Of a stretch of DNA of 64,000 nt, positions 23,756 to 35,870 are shown in pieces. Under the pieces are notes generated by a model, which had not been told where the DNA came from, did not search any database, and saw only the letters and a list, made by a program, of their open reading frames with translations. This DNA comes from Atriophallophorus winterbourni. Lineage: Eukaryota; Platyhelminthes; Trematoda; Plagiorchiida; Microphallidae. The position numbers were made by a program, and so were the translations under genes. How positions within the stretch are numbered: position 1 is the first letter of the stretch; every line of letters starts with the position of its first letter. The stretch is from assembly GCA_013407085.1 (NCBI GenBank), contig JACCGJ010015025.1, positions 1 to 64,000 of the forward strand, in the 5' to 3' direction.

Positions 23756-24190
23756 CTAGAACATCATCGTGATTACGTCAGATCTCGGTATTGCCAATTT
23801 GGAAGATAGATTGTGCAAAATGTTGCGTGTACATTGTCTATACGGGGTGAGCCTGTTCGCTTCATCGTCATTAATTTTGTTTGAACAACGTAGGGGGAAC
23901 TCCACCCCCTGAAGAATTGGCAGGCTGCAGCTGTCAGAGTTTAAGGGAGGTCTATGGGTCGACACTTGTGAGATAACTGATGCAAATTGTTGTCGGAAAA
24001 CGTTAGCGCACTCTTTAAATGACGTCACTATTCCAGTACCAGAGACCAGTGGCGGTATTCCCATTTTAACATTCCGGAGGTCGTTGACGTGTCTATACAA
24101 TGCTTTGGGATTTATAATGAATTTTTCGACAAGACTGATTTGGTAATCTTTTCTGTCTTTTCGAATGAGGCAGACACACTTATTTCGCAA
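23756..24190 (-). pseudogene. CR1 family B EN-RT linker, copy 2
   Basis: Open for 144 codons because it lacks the 1-nt insertion of copy 1. It links the endonuclease (which ends at a shared stop near 24206) to the RT fingers. Confidence 0.65.
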
Positions 24191-24205
24191 TAACGTGTAG
24201 TAGCA

Positions 24206-25198
24206 TCAAGTTATCCCAGAAGGATCGTCCAAGTATTTGGACCAGGCATTGTCACGTTTACACATCCATTTCCGAGTAGTGCTTCTGAGAGGCTTTTTCG
24301 GACGCTGTTTGCTGGATATTATTTTTACCTTCGATGATAAGTCAATGATAATACGAAGTTGGCTGTAAAACGTTTCCCAGATTTCCTTAGCTGATTTGAG
24401 TTCAAGGAAATCCCATCGATTTGCAGTAGCAAGAGCTCGAAGCAAGTCATAGTTCACAGTTGCATACGTTCGTTGAGTATTTCCTGCTGGTTCGTATTGA
24501 TAAATATAATCAAATGTCATGACAACATGATCACTCAATCCGAGTGGAGCTGTATAGGAAACAGATTCTATCATGAGTTCTTCGTTTGTAAGTATGAGGT
24601 CCAGGCTAGATGGGGTTTGTTCAGATCGAAATCGCGTTGGTTGTTGCACATGGTTGTAAAGAGGGGTGCAAGTCATTATTTCTTGAAGAAAGCTTTTGAA
24701 TGAATCGTCACCAGTAATGTGTGTTGCAAGGGTCGGTACATTAAAATCACCGAGGAGGAGCGAATGTGAATATGTGAGCTTCAATGCAAAACGTATTGCA
24801 TTAGCAAGAACAGTGTCAGCGGCAGATGATGAAGAAGGGGGTCGATAAATCAATGCTAAGAGGCACTTACGTTTATCATGTAAGTCAAAAGAGCAAAACA
24901 ATGTATCTGGGACATCCAACTCGGGTGAGAGAAGTATAGTGCAGTTGATGCTTTCATGTAGGTAGAGGAGGACACCGCCACCTTTTGTTGCTCGATCTTT
25001 TCTGTAAATCATCATATGAGGGATTTTAAGTTCAGAATCGTGTATAGAATTATACAACCAGGTTTCTGTCACTGCAATCAAATCCCAAGACGCCACGGTC
25101 GCACGTGAATAAAGTTCAGTAAACTTGCCCAGAAGGCTCTGAGCATGGGTGTAACAGCATGAGAGAGATTTGATTTTTGTTGACGATGAAGAGCTCAT
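24206..25198 (-). pseudogene. CR1 family B endonuclease, copy 2
   Basis: 330 codons. The EEP motifs TETWLY, KGGGVLLYLH, IYRPPSSS, GDFNVP and LSDHVV are all present. It runs past the Trp that is a stop in copy 1 and on into WMCKRDNAWSKYLDDPSGIT, where a stop common to both copies ends it. Confidence 0.8.
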
Positions 25199-25303
25199 AG
25201 TAGTGGATTCGCCGACCCAGAATTGGTCGGCTGCTCGACGTTTTTTGTCACAGGTGCATTTGATTGACTTGGTAGCGAAGTCAGGAACAATGGTGTTCGT
25301 GCG

Positions 25304-25801
25304 TTATATGTCGTATACAGCCCGAATACGAATTTCAGGAGGTGAAAATTTTCGACATTGATACCACGCCTCGAGTATTCTATGCTTCATCTCATCTGTG
25401 CGGAATGATATTTTGAGAGGAGGAGGCTGATGCGTTTCTTTTTTCGGTATAAGGCGCATAACATGAGTAGTTATTATACCCTTTAGACCTAGAATATCTT
25501 GTAAAAATCTCCTTTCACTGCAATCGAGTTGCAGACGTTTGCTGGATTCTACTTCGTTCGAAATGGGTACACCATGAACTATAACAGCTCTGCGATTTGT
25601 AGCCTCTTTCGCTAGTTCCGGATTATTGCGACGAATTTGCCGTTCTTCCCAAGGATCGTCCGGAAATATTCGCACAATCGATTTGTTTACAACTAAGAGG
25701 GATGAGGCGAGCAACATATTTTCTACATCTTGGACGGACATGAGCACTACACGCAGTAACCTGGGTGTGTTCGCACGAGGTGAGTTCGAGGGTCTAAACA
25801 A
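25304..25801 (-). pseudogene. CR1 family B ORF1-like region, copy 2
   Basis: Near-identical to 12859-13356 (a few amino-acid changes). A break of frame separates it from the endonuclease. Confidence 0.65.
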
Positions 25802-26795
25802 TCGCGTCAGCGATGTCCTCCATTTAGATAAAGACGAAATCTAGTCCCAGCGTAACCTGGTCAATGAAACGTTGAAAATATGCTTGAATTCGCATTTGGC
25901 ATATCCGGGACAAACCTCTGCGGTCTACGGAAGCATGGGTTTCCTTTAGTTATGATTCAGTGGTTGACTTCATGATTTCCCTCAGAAATCTGGTAGTTAG
26001 GATTTGTGGTAGCCATGAAAGACTCTGTTATCATCATGTACGATGGGCTGAAATTTTGTATGGTGGGAGACGTACATGTAGTTTGTGAGCCGTTTATGGT
26101 CAGATTCTTCACGCTTTTTAACAGTTTACACCGCACACAGTCTACCACTATACCGTGGTTTTGGAATATATTCTAGCCCAATATAATATTAGAAACGCCG
26201 GCTATAGTGAAAATGCAATTGCTAGGACTCCGAAGGCCTGGAGTGAGGGTGATGAGTCTTTCACCCTCTTAAGAATAGCTTTAACATTGAATGCGCGCAA
26301 CACGATACTGAATAATTTGTTTATGTCCCGTGACCGTGAAGGCATCACACATATATGGGATCCATGTTTGTATTATTATCTCGTACATAAAAGAGGCAAC
26401 CCTCGAGAAAATTGACACTCTTCGCGGCCGCCATCACGACCTGGCATCCGGGTTTTCTGCTTTCTGAAAGTAGCACTTCTTGAAGAACTTTCGTGCTCTA
26501 CTTCTAAGTCACGCGTGGTACCAGCACTGCGACTTCTCATGGGAATCTAATCCCTCATAAGCCTATTGTGCCAATTTTCCAAACTGTGGATGGCACGACT
26601 GTGGTTGTCGTCAGCTTTATTTGTCTTCATGACCGTACTTTCAGTGGGTTGCCGAATATCGACGATTATATGCGATCTCATCTTGCCAATCATGTCCATA
26701 TTTGTTGAACATGAACTGGAAGACGTTGCAGGAGGAGCTGTTTTAAAAAGCGATAATCGATCTTCATGCTGCTGACCAATATTTGCAGTCATCTG

Positions 26796-28005
26796 AGTAG
26801 TTGGGAAAGAGTCTGATCCCCCAGCTCCTCCTGTGTCAAAAGCCGCTAAATACGAAGTCGTACAGACTCACTAGGTCACCTTGAGTATATCACTCGTGCA
26901 GATTCATATTGGATGACGGACTACAGAGTCGTTGACTTTGAATAGAACGAACTTGTTTTCTTTCAAACTGAAAATTGAAGAAAATTTACACATATTTCCT
27001 AAAAGATCATAAGATGAACTACATTTTGTTGTTTGCAGTAAAACCGAACGTGGATAGAATGGTTTTGCATAAATCCAACAGTAATTCTCCTACTTGGCAA
27101 AATTATCGTATGATAAGCATTAAATTGACTACATTTATTCGAGAGAATATAAAACTGCAGCGATTGATGCTGCTCTCATAATTGATACGCAAACGTAAGT
27201 TACGATAGAAATTCGTGAACGCGTAAGCAAGGGTCAAAACATTTATTTTCGCAGTCCGTAATGGTGGAAGACTCACTGAGACCGTGCTGATAACCGCAAA
27301 CGCTCTCGCGATTTATAGCACCAAATTCTTCGTACCAAAAGTTTTATTGAAACGTTGTGAGTACTGAGCGATTCAGGGTTCCAAAATTTGGGAGTAATTT
27401 TGCTAAATCCAGATATTGTCAGTTTCGGGTGGCATCACACCCGATGGTCTCTGGTTCTGTCATCGCGAGCTATGTGAACCGCTTTACAGCCAGTTTATCT
27501 ATTTGCTGCTCGAAGGATGAATACAAAGTTTGCAACTCCACGTGATAAAACCTAGCTTAAAAGGTGGTGGCCGATCTAAAGCTAGAAATTATTGTCCCGT
27601 GTCCTGTTACCGGTGAGTTCTGCTCTAGAAACGTACCTGAAGATGTGTGAAGATGTGTGCTTCATTCACTATGCTGCACATGTGTTAGTTTAATCTTATC
27701 AGTCAAGAAAACTGCCCTTTAAAGTTTTAATAAAACAGGATTAAGGTAAAATTTAACAGTCCTCACCAATTTTTCAATCAACGACAGGTGTTCCGGGGTT
27801 TCACACGGGATGAGATATTCATGCTAGAAGCTAGACCTACTTGCCTGAGCATATATGAGACGCGTGACACGACCGCATTTCTCAGGATTGGTAGCTTATC
27901 CGCAAAACCGACCCAGTTATGACACAATTTGATGCATGAAACGGATTAATAATTATTGAAATGTATGATGTAGTGAAGCGAGAAAACTATCGGAAAATAT
28001 GAATC
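26796..28005. other. Unclassified, within duplication copy 2
   Basis: Counterpart of 14351-15559; nothing recognised. Confidence 0.4.
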
Positions 28006-29065
28006 GTAAGTGCACATTTAATCAGAGCACAAAACAACTCATACTCTTGAAGCACGTTAAGAGTTTAAAATTAGCATTTCCAGAGAAATGGAGCGTAAAG
28101 TAGGTCAACGATTTAATCCGAGGCTAAACGTTTATTCAAAGCACAAAAACAACTGGTGTTGTTGGAGCATGAGCAGTGTTGAGCATACCAGAAGAATTGG
28201 AGTGTTAATTTGGCCAATAGTTTGTACTCAAGTTAAACGTTTATACAGAGCACAAAAACAACTATTGATCTTGTAGCACGCGCAGAGTTTACGCATTTGC
28301 ATACCGATAGCAACGGCGTGTAAAATAGAGCAAAAATTCAATCTGAGGCTAAACGTTTCATCAGAGCACAATAACAACTGATGTTGTTGGAGCACGTGCA
28401 TAGTTGAGCAAACGCATACTACGAAGAATGAAGGGTAAATTAGGTCACTGAAATCAACGGAAGATACAAACTTACTCAGAGCACAAAAACAACTGATGTA
28501 TTTTGAGCATGAGCAGATTTGAGCATGCCAGAATAAATGGAGCGTAACTTGGCCAATAGTTTGTACTCAAGTTAAACGTTTATACAGAGCACAAAAACAA
28601 CTATTGATCTTGTAGCACGCGCAGAGTTTACGCATTTGCATACCGATAGCAACGGCGTGTAAAATAGAGCAAAAATTTATTCTGAGGCTAAACGTTTCAT
28701 CAGAGCACAATAACAACTGATGTTGTTGGAGCACGTGCATAGTTGAGCAAACGCATACTACGAAGAATGAAGCGTAAATTAGGTCACTGAAATCAACGGA
28801 AGATACAAACTTACTCAGAGCACAAAAACAACTGATGTATTTTGAGCATGAGCAGATTTGAGCATGCCAGAATAAATGGAGTTTGACGTGGCCAATAGTT
28901 TGTACTCAAGTTACACGTTTATTCTGAGCACAAAAACAACTATTGTTCTTGAAGCACGTGCAGAGTTTAAGCATCTGCCAAGTAGGGCAAAAATTTAATC
29001 CGAGGCTAAACGTTTATACAGAGCACAAAAACAATTGATGTTGTTGGAGCATGAACAGAGATTAA
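28006..29065. repeat. Minisatellite, ~110 bp unit, about 10 units
   Basis: agcacaa-a-acaact blocks start near 28025, 28138, 28247, 28362, 28478, 28587, 28704, 28818, 28926 and 29021. The three-unit block beginning near 28247 (ATTGATCTTGTAGCACGCGC) is repeated from about 28587, which accounts for the extra ~330 bp relative to copy 1. Confidence 0.8.
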
Positions 29066-29069
29066 AAGT

Positions 29070-30300
29070 ATGTAGTATGGAGTCTGAAATTACTGAAGTG
29101 TGAGGGATTTGGGTAACATCATACTGTTATAAAATGTATTTTTTCATTGGCATTGACCAAACTTCTCTTCAAAACTTTGACCAACATCATAGTAGGATTG
29201 CACTTCATATGAATCTAAGGGTCACATGATAATGTTTATCCGCCTTAGAACGGGAATGAAGATTGTAGAGAAATCGGCCTTACTAACCGCATTTTCATCA
29301 GCTTTTGTCATCCCAACCGTCTCAGCTTGAAGTCTTTCAATGTATGGTTTTTTGGCTGGCTCTAGTTGAGTTTTTAAAGACCGCTTATCCTTTTTAACCC
29401 CCTCGTCTTGGCTCAGAAAACAACGCTTGTATACCGAATCTTATCTTTTCTGGAGTGACGGAATTATGCAGTACAATCAAGGAGAAATCAAATAGAGAAA
29501 AGTAGAGTACAGTTGTTTGCTGCCTGTTCATGTTCTTGTCACCGATATCCGCTTGTTCCTTGCTCGTAATATCCACTTCTTCATATATGTTAAGCCTTAT
29601 GATTTTTTGAACTGGTCAAGTCAATGTCCGGGAGATCAAGGTCAATCTATATACACGATATGCAGTCAGACGTTTAAATCACGTTAGTGAAGGATGGAGC
29701 AAATAGAAGTTACAATAATAAATGTGTAGAGACACTGGTCTGCTACAGTTTCACTCTTAGCCTTATCACTTCCCCGTTACCAAATTAAACGTTGTCACCA
29801 GTCTCCGTCACGTGGTGAGCTAGTGCTCAATCTAGTATCAGTGCTAGATATTTGATAGAATTGCGTGGCTGCTTACCGATTCGATTTTTGAGTTCATTTA
29901 TCCAAATACTGAGTTATCAGGTTGCTCGGTAATATACATCGTGCAAACATTATATTTAATGAATATGATTCCCCGATAGGTTACATTTGTAAGGACATGG
30001 GCTTTTACATTTAACCTTTAAGACAACCCAAATTGCTGATAACATGAAACGCGACAACATAATTATAAGTATGATTAGATGGAAACGTCATCCAGAATCG
30101 AACGGTATGCATTTCGTCAACGTCAATCAAACGAGGGCTTGAAATATACCGTTTGGCACAAAATGGTCTGACAAATCAGAGCGAAACGACAACTGGGACT
30201 GACATTTTAGTGAAGCAGAGTTGATGTTGTTTGTTTCGTATTTGTGAGATAGACGCCTTTTTGTTATTTGTCTTGTGCGTGAAAAACGTGTTTTCAACAA
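29070..30300. other. Unclassified, within duplication copy 2
   Basis: Counterpart of 16300-17545; nothing recognised. Confidence 0.35.
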
Positions 30301-31757
30301 ACCACTCCAACAGAATCAGCTTCCGACAACTGGAGATAGCTAAAATGCTGCATATGCCGGGTCGTACCTTTCACTTACGGTGCGAAAATAGCGCGAATGG
30401 GCAGCTAGTTCGAAGCAAAAGCATTTGGGATGACTGCTCCTTCGTACTGCAAGATGTCAGCATTCTTAAAGTTCAAAGGTACGCCTATAGATGAAAACTA
30501 ACGACCTCTGGAACCAGTTAGAAATGAGGTCCAGCAGACTCCAAGGCGATGTGCAAATGACTATTGGGCTGAAAGTCGCCTCAGTGACAAAATATCTGCG
30601 GATACTGGAAATTTTCACGATATTTATGGTCAGATCATTAAAGCTATTGGCCAAACAAAGTTAAAATGGCTCTAATTAGGTCTCTATCTGCTAACCAAAT
30701 TGCCAACAAAACTTGGCGAAAACACTTAAACATTTTGAGCGGTCATCAACCTCTAGACAGTCCCATTACTGTTGATGAGTTCAACAGTACAATCGACCGC
30801 TCAGCGAATGGGAAGGCTTCTGGTAACGGTGGAATTCCACATGAGAATATAAAATTCTCTATAACAGCATTGTCACTTATCTATCTACAGTGCTTACAGA
30901 AAACGTGTGTCCCACAACATATGCTAGACACGAATACCTTCACGCTATTTAGGATTAAGGGTGATAGGGCGACTGCAACAACTACAGAAGATGTTACTTT
31001 CTGAAAGTTGTAGGAAAGTTGTTTGCTAATACACATACACATCCGGCAATAAAATTGATCTTATAGAGTTTTTACAGAATCTCATGTGGCGTGCATAGGG
31101 AAAATCAAAAGTTGACAGGATTTCCGCCTAAAACAACTTCAACAACACTGTCGGGAACAGCGTAAGCCATTGGATGCGTTTAATATTAATTTAACAAAGG
31201 CATTCGACTACGTCATCACGGAGGATCTTTTCAAAATGGCTGATCAGATAGGATGCGTTCCAATATGGCTCAAACTCGTTATTTTGCTCCATAATGGACT
31301 GAATGGCTTAGTCCATTTTTACGGGTCCCTTTGAAATTTGCGAGGCGTTAAACAAGGGTGACTTCTTGCTCCATCGCTTTTCGGCATATTTGATTTTTTT
31401 CTAAACCACGCTTTTTGGACGAGAACATAAGTTATTTACCAACGCACGCTAAGGGATATCAGGGCTTTAAACCTGAATCGCTTGAGAACACAAAGCAATG
31501 TATGAGATGTGCTATTCCGTGACCAGCCGTTTGTCGGCGATACAGCCATTATTGCTCACTCCAAAGAACACGTCCAATCGCAAATGGATCATATTTTCGT
31601 TGGCATGCAAAAACTTTGGGCTTACAATCAGTATGAGCAAGACCAAAGTCCTTGACTAGGGTATTGTATAGCCTCCCATCATCACTGTTGAGAACTGTCA
31701 GCTCTAACCAGTACATCATTTACATCTTGGTTGAACCATTGTGCCTAACCTCTCGCT
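30301..31757 (+). pseudogene. RTE-like retrotransposon fragment, copy 2
   Basis: The best-preserved part is 30666-31004: MALIRSLSANQIANKTWRKH, VDEFNSTIDRSANGKASGNG and GIPHENIKFS, the fingers region of RTE-type RTs (A.GpDgip.e.ik). Degenerate motif A (FNINLTKAFDYVITEDLF near 31190) and the post-motif-C region (SKEHVQSQM near 31570) follow in other frames. Not functional. Confidence 0.7.
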
Positions 31758-32439
31758 ACATACATACATTAATTATTGGATTAGATCAGCTGTCATTATA
31801 TCCCGATTAAACTCTTGTTCAATTTGTTCAAGTTGACTGTTAAGAAAAATGATGATTGTATAAAGCGCGTGCATACTAAATGTTTTACTGTACGACAATG
31901 AAACATGGGAATCTTCACGCAAAAACCGATTCGATGCTATCTGTATGGAGCATTTCGAGAATAAAGCCCTTAAGCCTCGACGATCCAGCGGGGCAAATTC
32001 GGTACACAAAATTTAAAGGTATATGATAGGTTAAATTAGACAGTTCACTTTCGTATGCGGGGGGTATCGGAGTCGGCACAAGTTCTGCTCTCGTTTGGTA
32101 CGCGTTTGAGACGGTGACGCTTGTGAAATTTCGCTCCGTGCAATGGCTGAAAAACCTTGTAAGTATATACATTGATAATTTTTGCTTCATTTATAGACAT
32201 CTTCTGAACACATTCAACGTATACACGAATGATGAAATATTTTTATAATGTAAAATATGAATGTCGGCATATATGTCTCAAATATGTGACATCGGGCATG
32301 TGAACCTATACAAGATCGTGTCCCAAAAATGATACAACCGGCACTTATGTTCCCAAATGTCATTCGAATGTTAAAAAAATAATGATGATTTTAATGTATT
32401 GATTCTTTTTCAGGTCTTACTCCAAGATTATTTTATGGC
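31758..32439. other. No recognisable feature
   Basis: Begins with a short ACATACATAC run at the duplication edge. It may contain the left end of the piggyBac remnant, but no terminal inverted repeat could be defined. Confidence 0.35.
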
Positions 32440-34110
32440 CACGAAAAACCTCGATAATCGACTGAATATTCAACCAATGCTACCCTCGACAATGATAATG
32501 ATGATGTTGATGACCCTGACTTCATCCCTGAAGCGTCACTTGATGATGGGTATATATACGTTTGAAAGGCATATTCCTAAAGTCATGTTCATAATAGAAA
32601 TGTTAGTAAAACAGTTCTCATTTGTATATTTTTTATTACAGAACTAACCTGAGATGGTACTGAAGAACCAGAGGAAAATGAAAAGTTTCAAGAAGAAAGT
32701 ACCGTTGCTATCCAAGTTCAAGAAATAGAAGACAACGGAGCTTCTACGTCTGTAACGGGAAAGAGCTCATCACAAAAAAGAGGGCAGCGAAAATAATTTC
32801 AAAAAAACATCTGGTCCGAGTCATCTTAACAGTGCACCGAACTCCCGGCGTATTCTAGACCTCCATCCGATCACACTGCATTATTATACACTTTGAAATA
32901 TTTTGCAGTGTATTCTGACGATGACATCTTGAACCTAATTGCTGAACAATCTAATTTGTATTCGGTTCAAAAAGATGTCAACTAGCCATTGAATCTGACC
33001 AAAGAAGAACTGGAAAACTAATAAACCATCTAAGAACAAAATTTCAAAACCTAACCAAAGAACAAAATCTCTGCGTTGATGAGCAAATGGTGACATTTTA
33101 AAGGCAGATCAAGGTTCAAACAATACCTGCTAAATCAACCTATAAAGTTTGGCTACAAACGTTTCGTACTCGCCGACGATCGTGGGATAATGTGAGATTT
33201 CATCCCATATAGTGGGAAAAAATCCCCTCTGGATGATCCCAACGTCCCAAACATCGGTGCTACCTCAAGTATTGTGCTACATCTTGCCAAGACCATTCCT
33301 TCCAATGAGAACCATCTTGTATTTTTTGAGAACGGGTTCACCTCTGTGCCCCTTCTGCATTACTTGTCAGATGTGGGAATATTTTGTTGCGGCACGGTTA
33401 GACTGCCACGAGTATTTGGCATACCAAACATCATGAAGGATGACAAGCGTCTAAAAAAAGCAGGGGGTCCTTTAAGGAGAAAGAACTGGTGAAGAAACAT
33501 TCAAGTGTCACCCTGGTTCGCTGGTACGACAACAAAGTAGTCAATTTGGTGTCTGCATTTGCCAGGGCAAATCCTCTATCAACTGTCCGTAGATTTGATA
33601 AAACTACAAAGAGGTCAATTGGAGTACCTTGCCCTGATATTGTGAAACGATACAATAAGTCAATGGGTGGTGCAGATTTGGCAGACCATCTTATTTCTTT
33701 GCATAGAATAAGCATGGAATCAAAGAAAGCTTATCACCGTCTGATCTATCACTCCATTGACATGGCTATAGTTAATTGATGGCTTTGTTATCGTGCAGAC
33801 TGCGAAAGGCTTTCTCTTCCAAAAATAGAAGTGCTCCAGCTTGCTTCCTTCAAACTTGAGGTAGCTTTCACATTTACCAAAGCCTGAAAAATTTGCTTGC
33901 CTCATAAACGTGGACGCCCATCTCTAAGAGGTGAAGACGCTAGTATCAAAAGAAGGTGTGGAGCCCCGTCCGACGATGTGAGGTTGGACCAAGTGGCACA
34001 TGTGCCTTGTTTTCGAGAAAAAAGAAACCGATGCTGTTTTGCGGCATTTCATGGGTTTTGATCGCGATGGCTGCATGAAGGAAATACATTATTTTTTATT
34101 CAACCCAATT
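32440..34110 (+). pseudogene. piggyBac-type transposase remnant
   Basis: Plus-strand pieces fit the PiggyBac DDE transposase in order: an acidic N-terminal stretch (DVDDPDFIPEASLDDG near 32500), SDDILNLIAEQSNLYSVQKD (near 32920), VDEQMVTF (near 33080), YLLNQPIKFGYKRFVLADDR (near 33130), VFFENGFTSVPLLHYLSDVG (33310-33370), VTLVRWYDNKVVNLVSAFA (33510 on), VKRYNKSMGGADLADHLISL (33650) and a C-terminal basic, cysteine-containing tail (to about 34090). Stops and frameshifts interrupt it at several places (for example 32985, 33100, 33490, 33778). Inactive as read. Confidence 0.8.
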
Positions 34111-34369
34111 TTCTACCTTGCGTGTGTTTCTCATTAAAAAATTAAATTGAGAAATCTTTTGTTTACGTTTTATATCTCATTTGACTATGGCTGGAATTCC
34201 ATGGAAAAAGATCCAGCACAGGACAATTGTACCGAATTTGTCCCACTTATATATTTTCTGTAATATATAAAAAACTAAAAATACTTTCTGTCCCCATATA
34301 AGGAGAGCAGTTCCATTACAAAAATGCAGGAGAAAAAATTATTTCGATGTAAAATATAATTCATGCAGT
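34111..34369. other. AT-rich, no gene
   Basis: Possible right end of the piggyBac remnant; no terminal repeat could be confirmed. Confidence 0.35.
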
Positions 34370-35400
34370 TAATGGTTAACAATGAAGGGCTCAAGCCAAC
34401 ATATTGTTGCGGCTGTGTTAATGACACATTTCTTATCATCAAGGGAGATCAGTTGGCGGCCTTCTTTAAATATTTAAATGAAATAGACCCACGTATTACG
34501 GTCACAAAGAAAGTAATATCTTGAACAGGTACTCTTTCATTTGTCGACCGTTTACCACAAAACGTAGAAGGGGAAAATTATATCATCTGCCTATCAGAAA
34601 CCTATGGATACAGATGCTATACTACCACACACTTCCGCTCATCCCAGACAGGTCTTCAAGTGCATAGCTTGTTCCATTTTCGATAAGATAGAACACCTTT
34701 GCAGCGACGAAATAGAACGAAAACAGGCGCACCTTGAAGCGAGCCAAAGGTTCGATTCTGATGCACCTCAAGGATAAGACGCCTTTATCAAGCGTTATGA
34801 ACAGCATCTACAGAATCGAATGTGAGGACTGTTCGGGTGTTTATATAGAGCAGACTTCCAGTGAAATTCCCACCAGATTCGAAGAACACCGAAAGCCTGT
34901 CCGGAGACAGACCACGGATGTTATTATGAAGAATCAAGAAACAAGAATCAAGAATCAAGATATTATGGTGAAAAAAGCAATTGCTTTACATGTACCATTG
35001 AATGACAACCATTACAAAAAATAAAATGTAATCATAAACACATTGTTGCATGTTTGTTTGGGTTCATGTTTTTTATACATTAAATATTGCTTTAAAAACA
35101 TTAAATTTTGTTGCATTCACAACGTCTTGCGGTAGTGCATCCCATGGAAATAAGATACGTACCGAGAAGAAATGGCGCCGACAGTCAAGTCTTGATTCGG
35201 CTATGGAGGCGCACGTTTTAGATACAGGACACAGCGTCGATCTACACAATGTGAAAAATTGAGATGCCATATTAAACCGCATAACGATCGCCTACTTGCG
35301 AAGGCGGTCGAAATTGCCAATGGCAGTCTGACTGGCGGTCAATAAGGTGGGGTAGAAATCTCCACAATCTGGTGCTCGGCACTGATGCGAAAGTAAATAG
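34370..35400 (+). pseudogene. Penelope-like element, RT end plus GIY-YIG, broken
   Basis: Plus frames show CVNDTFLIIKGDQLAAFFKY (the YVDDTF catalytic box, degraded to CVNDTF), NEIDPRITVTKK, then DKIEHLCSDEIERKQ and, after a deletion, MNSIYRIECEDCSGVYIEQT with SSEIPTRFEEH, the GIY-YIG start. The domain resumes at 35195 with EAHVLDTGHSVDLHNVKN on the far side of an inserted CR1 tail. Frameshifts and stops show it is dead. Confidence 0.75.
34925..35170 (-). mobile_element. 5'-truncated CR1 3' end inserted in Penelope element
   Basis: The minus strand encodes SRLDCRRHFFSVRILFPWDA and LPQDVVNATKFNVFKAIFN, the CR1 C-terminus (compare SRLNCRRHFFAVRVCFLWNS in family A). It ends at 34960-34930 in tandem TCTTGATTCTTG repeats, the CR1-style 3' terminus. 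Both sides are Penelope GIY-YIG sequence. Confidence 0.7.
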
Positions 35401-35530
35401 ATTTTATTCACCTTACACCGACTAGTTAATTAGATTTTTGTTAACAATCGATTGGAATATGTTTGGGACCGACCGTGTATTCATAATGCAAGGAAATTTG
35501 ATTGCTATCGGTTAAAGTAGTTTTTGTGTA

Positions 35531-35562
35531 ACGTTTCACATCTGTCACAGAAGCTTCGTCAG
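35531..35562 (-). ncRNA. Hammerhead-like motif, Penelope 3' region (copy 2)
   Basis: Minus strand CUGACGA, stem II CUUCUG/CAGAUG (one U-U mismatch), GAAACGU. It lies at the same place relative to the GIY-YIG frame (35871-36068) as the motif at 19082-19113. Confidence 0.45.
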
Positions 35563-35870
35563 ACTAAGGGTGATAGTCAGGACAACGAACATGATTAAGT
35601 AGTAGTGAACCACCACCACTTATTTGACCTTACCGCTAAACAGCCTATAGTACGCCTTCAGTGTTTCACGTCTAGTGGGAATGACCAGGATCAGTGGTCA
35701 ATTTTCCTCACAGTGTGTATCCAAATGAATTTGATACAAGTGAACACGGTCAAGGTCAGTTGACACAGCTGCCCACATACGCAAAGGTACATAACTAACA
35801 GAGCTAAGGCTATTTTTGAAGAAAAACAAAAATCAAATTAACGAGTAGGTGTAAGTTGAATAAAAATTAT

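Larger units (their letters stand above)
22240..26795 (-). mobile_element. CR1-like retrotransposon, family B, copy 2
   Basis: Same layout as 9785-14350. RT (23650-22397), linker (24190-23756), endonuclease (25198-24206) and ORF1-like region (25801-25304) are each open, but are separated by stops or frameshifts shared with copy 1, so it is not a working element as read. A degenerate ATCTATGAATA-type tandem end lies at 22265-22310. Confidence 0.78.
20166..31757. repeat. Segmental duplication, copy 2 (~11.6 kb)
   Basis: Direct copy of 7707-19045. The CR1 frames are better preserved here than in copy 1. The main length difference is ~330 bp inside the minisatellite. Small indels (for example 5 nt near 25285 against 12835) are scattered through it. 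Confidence 0.85.
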
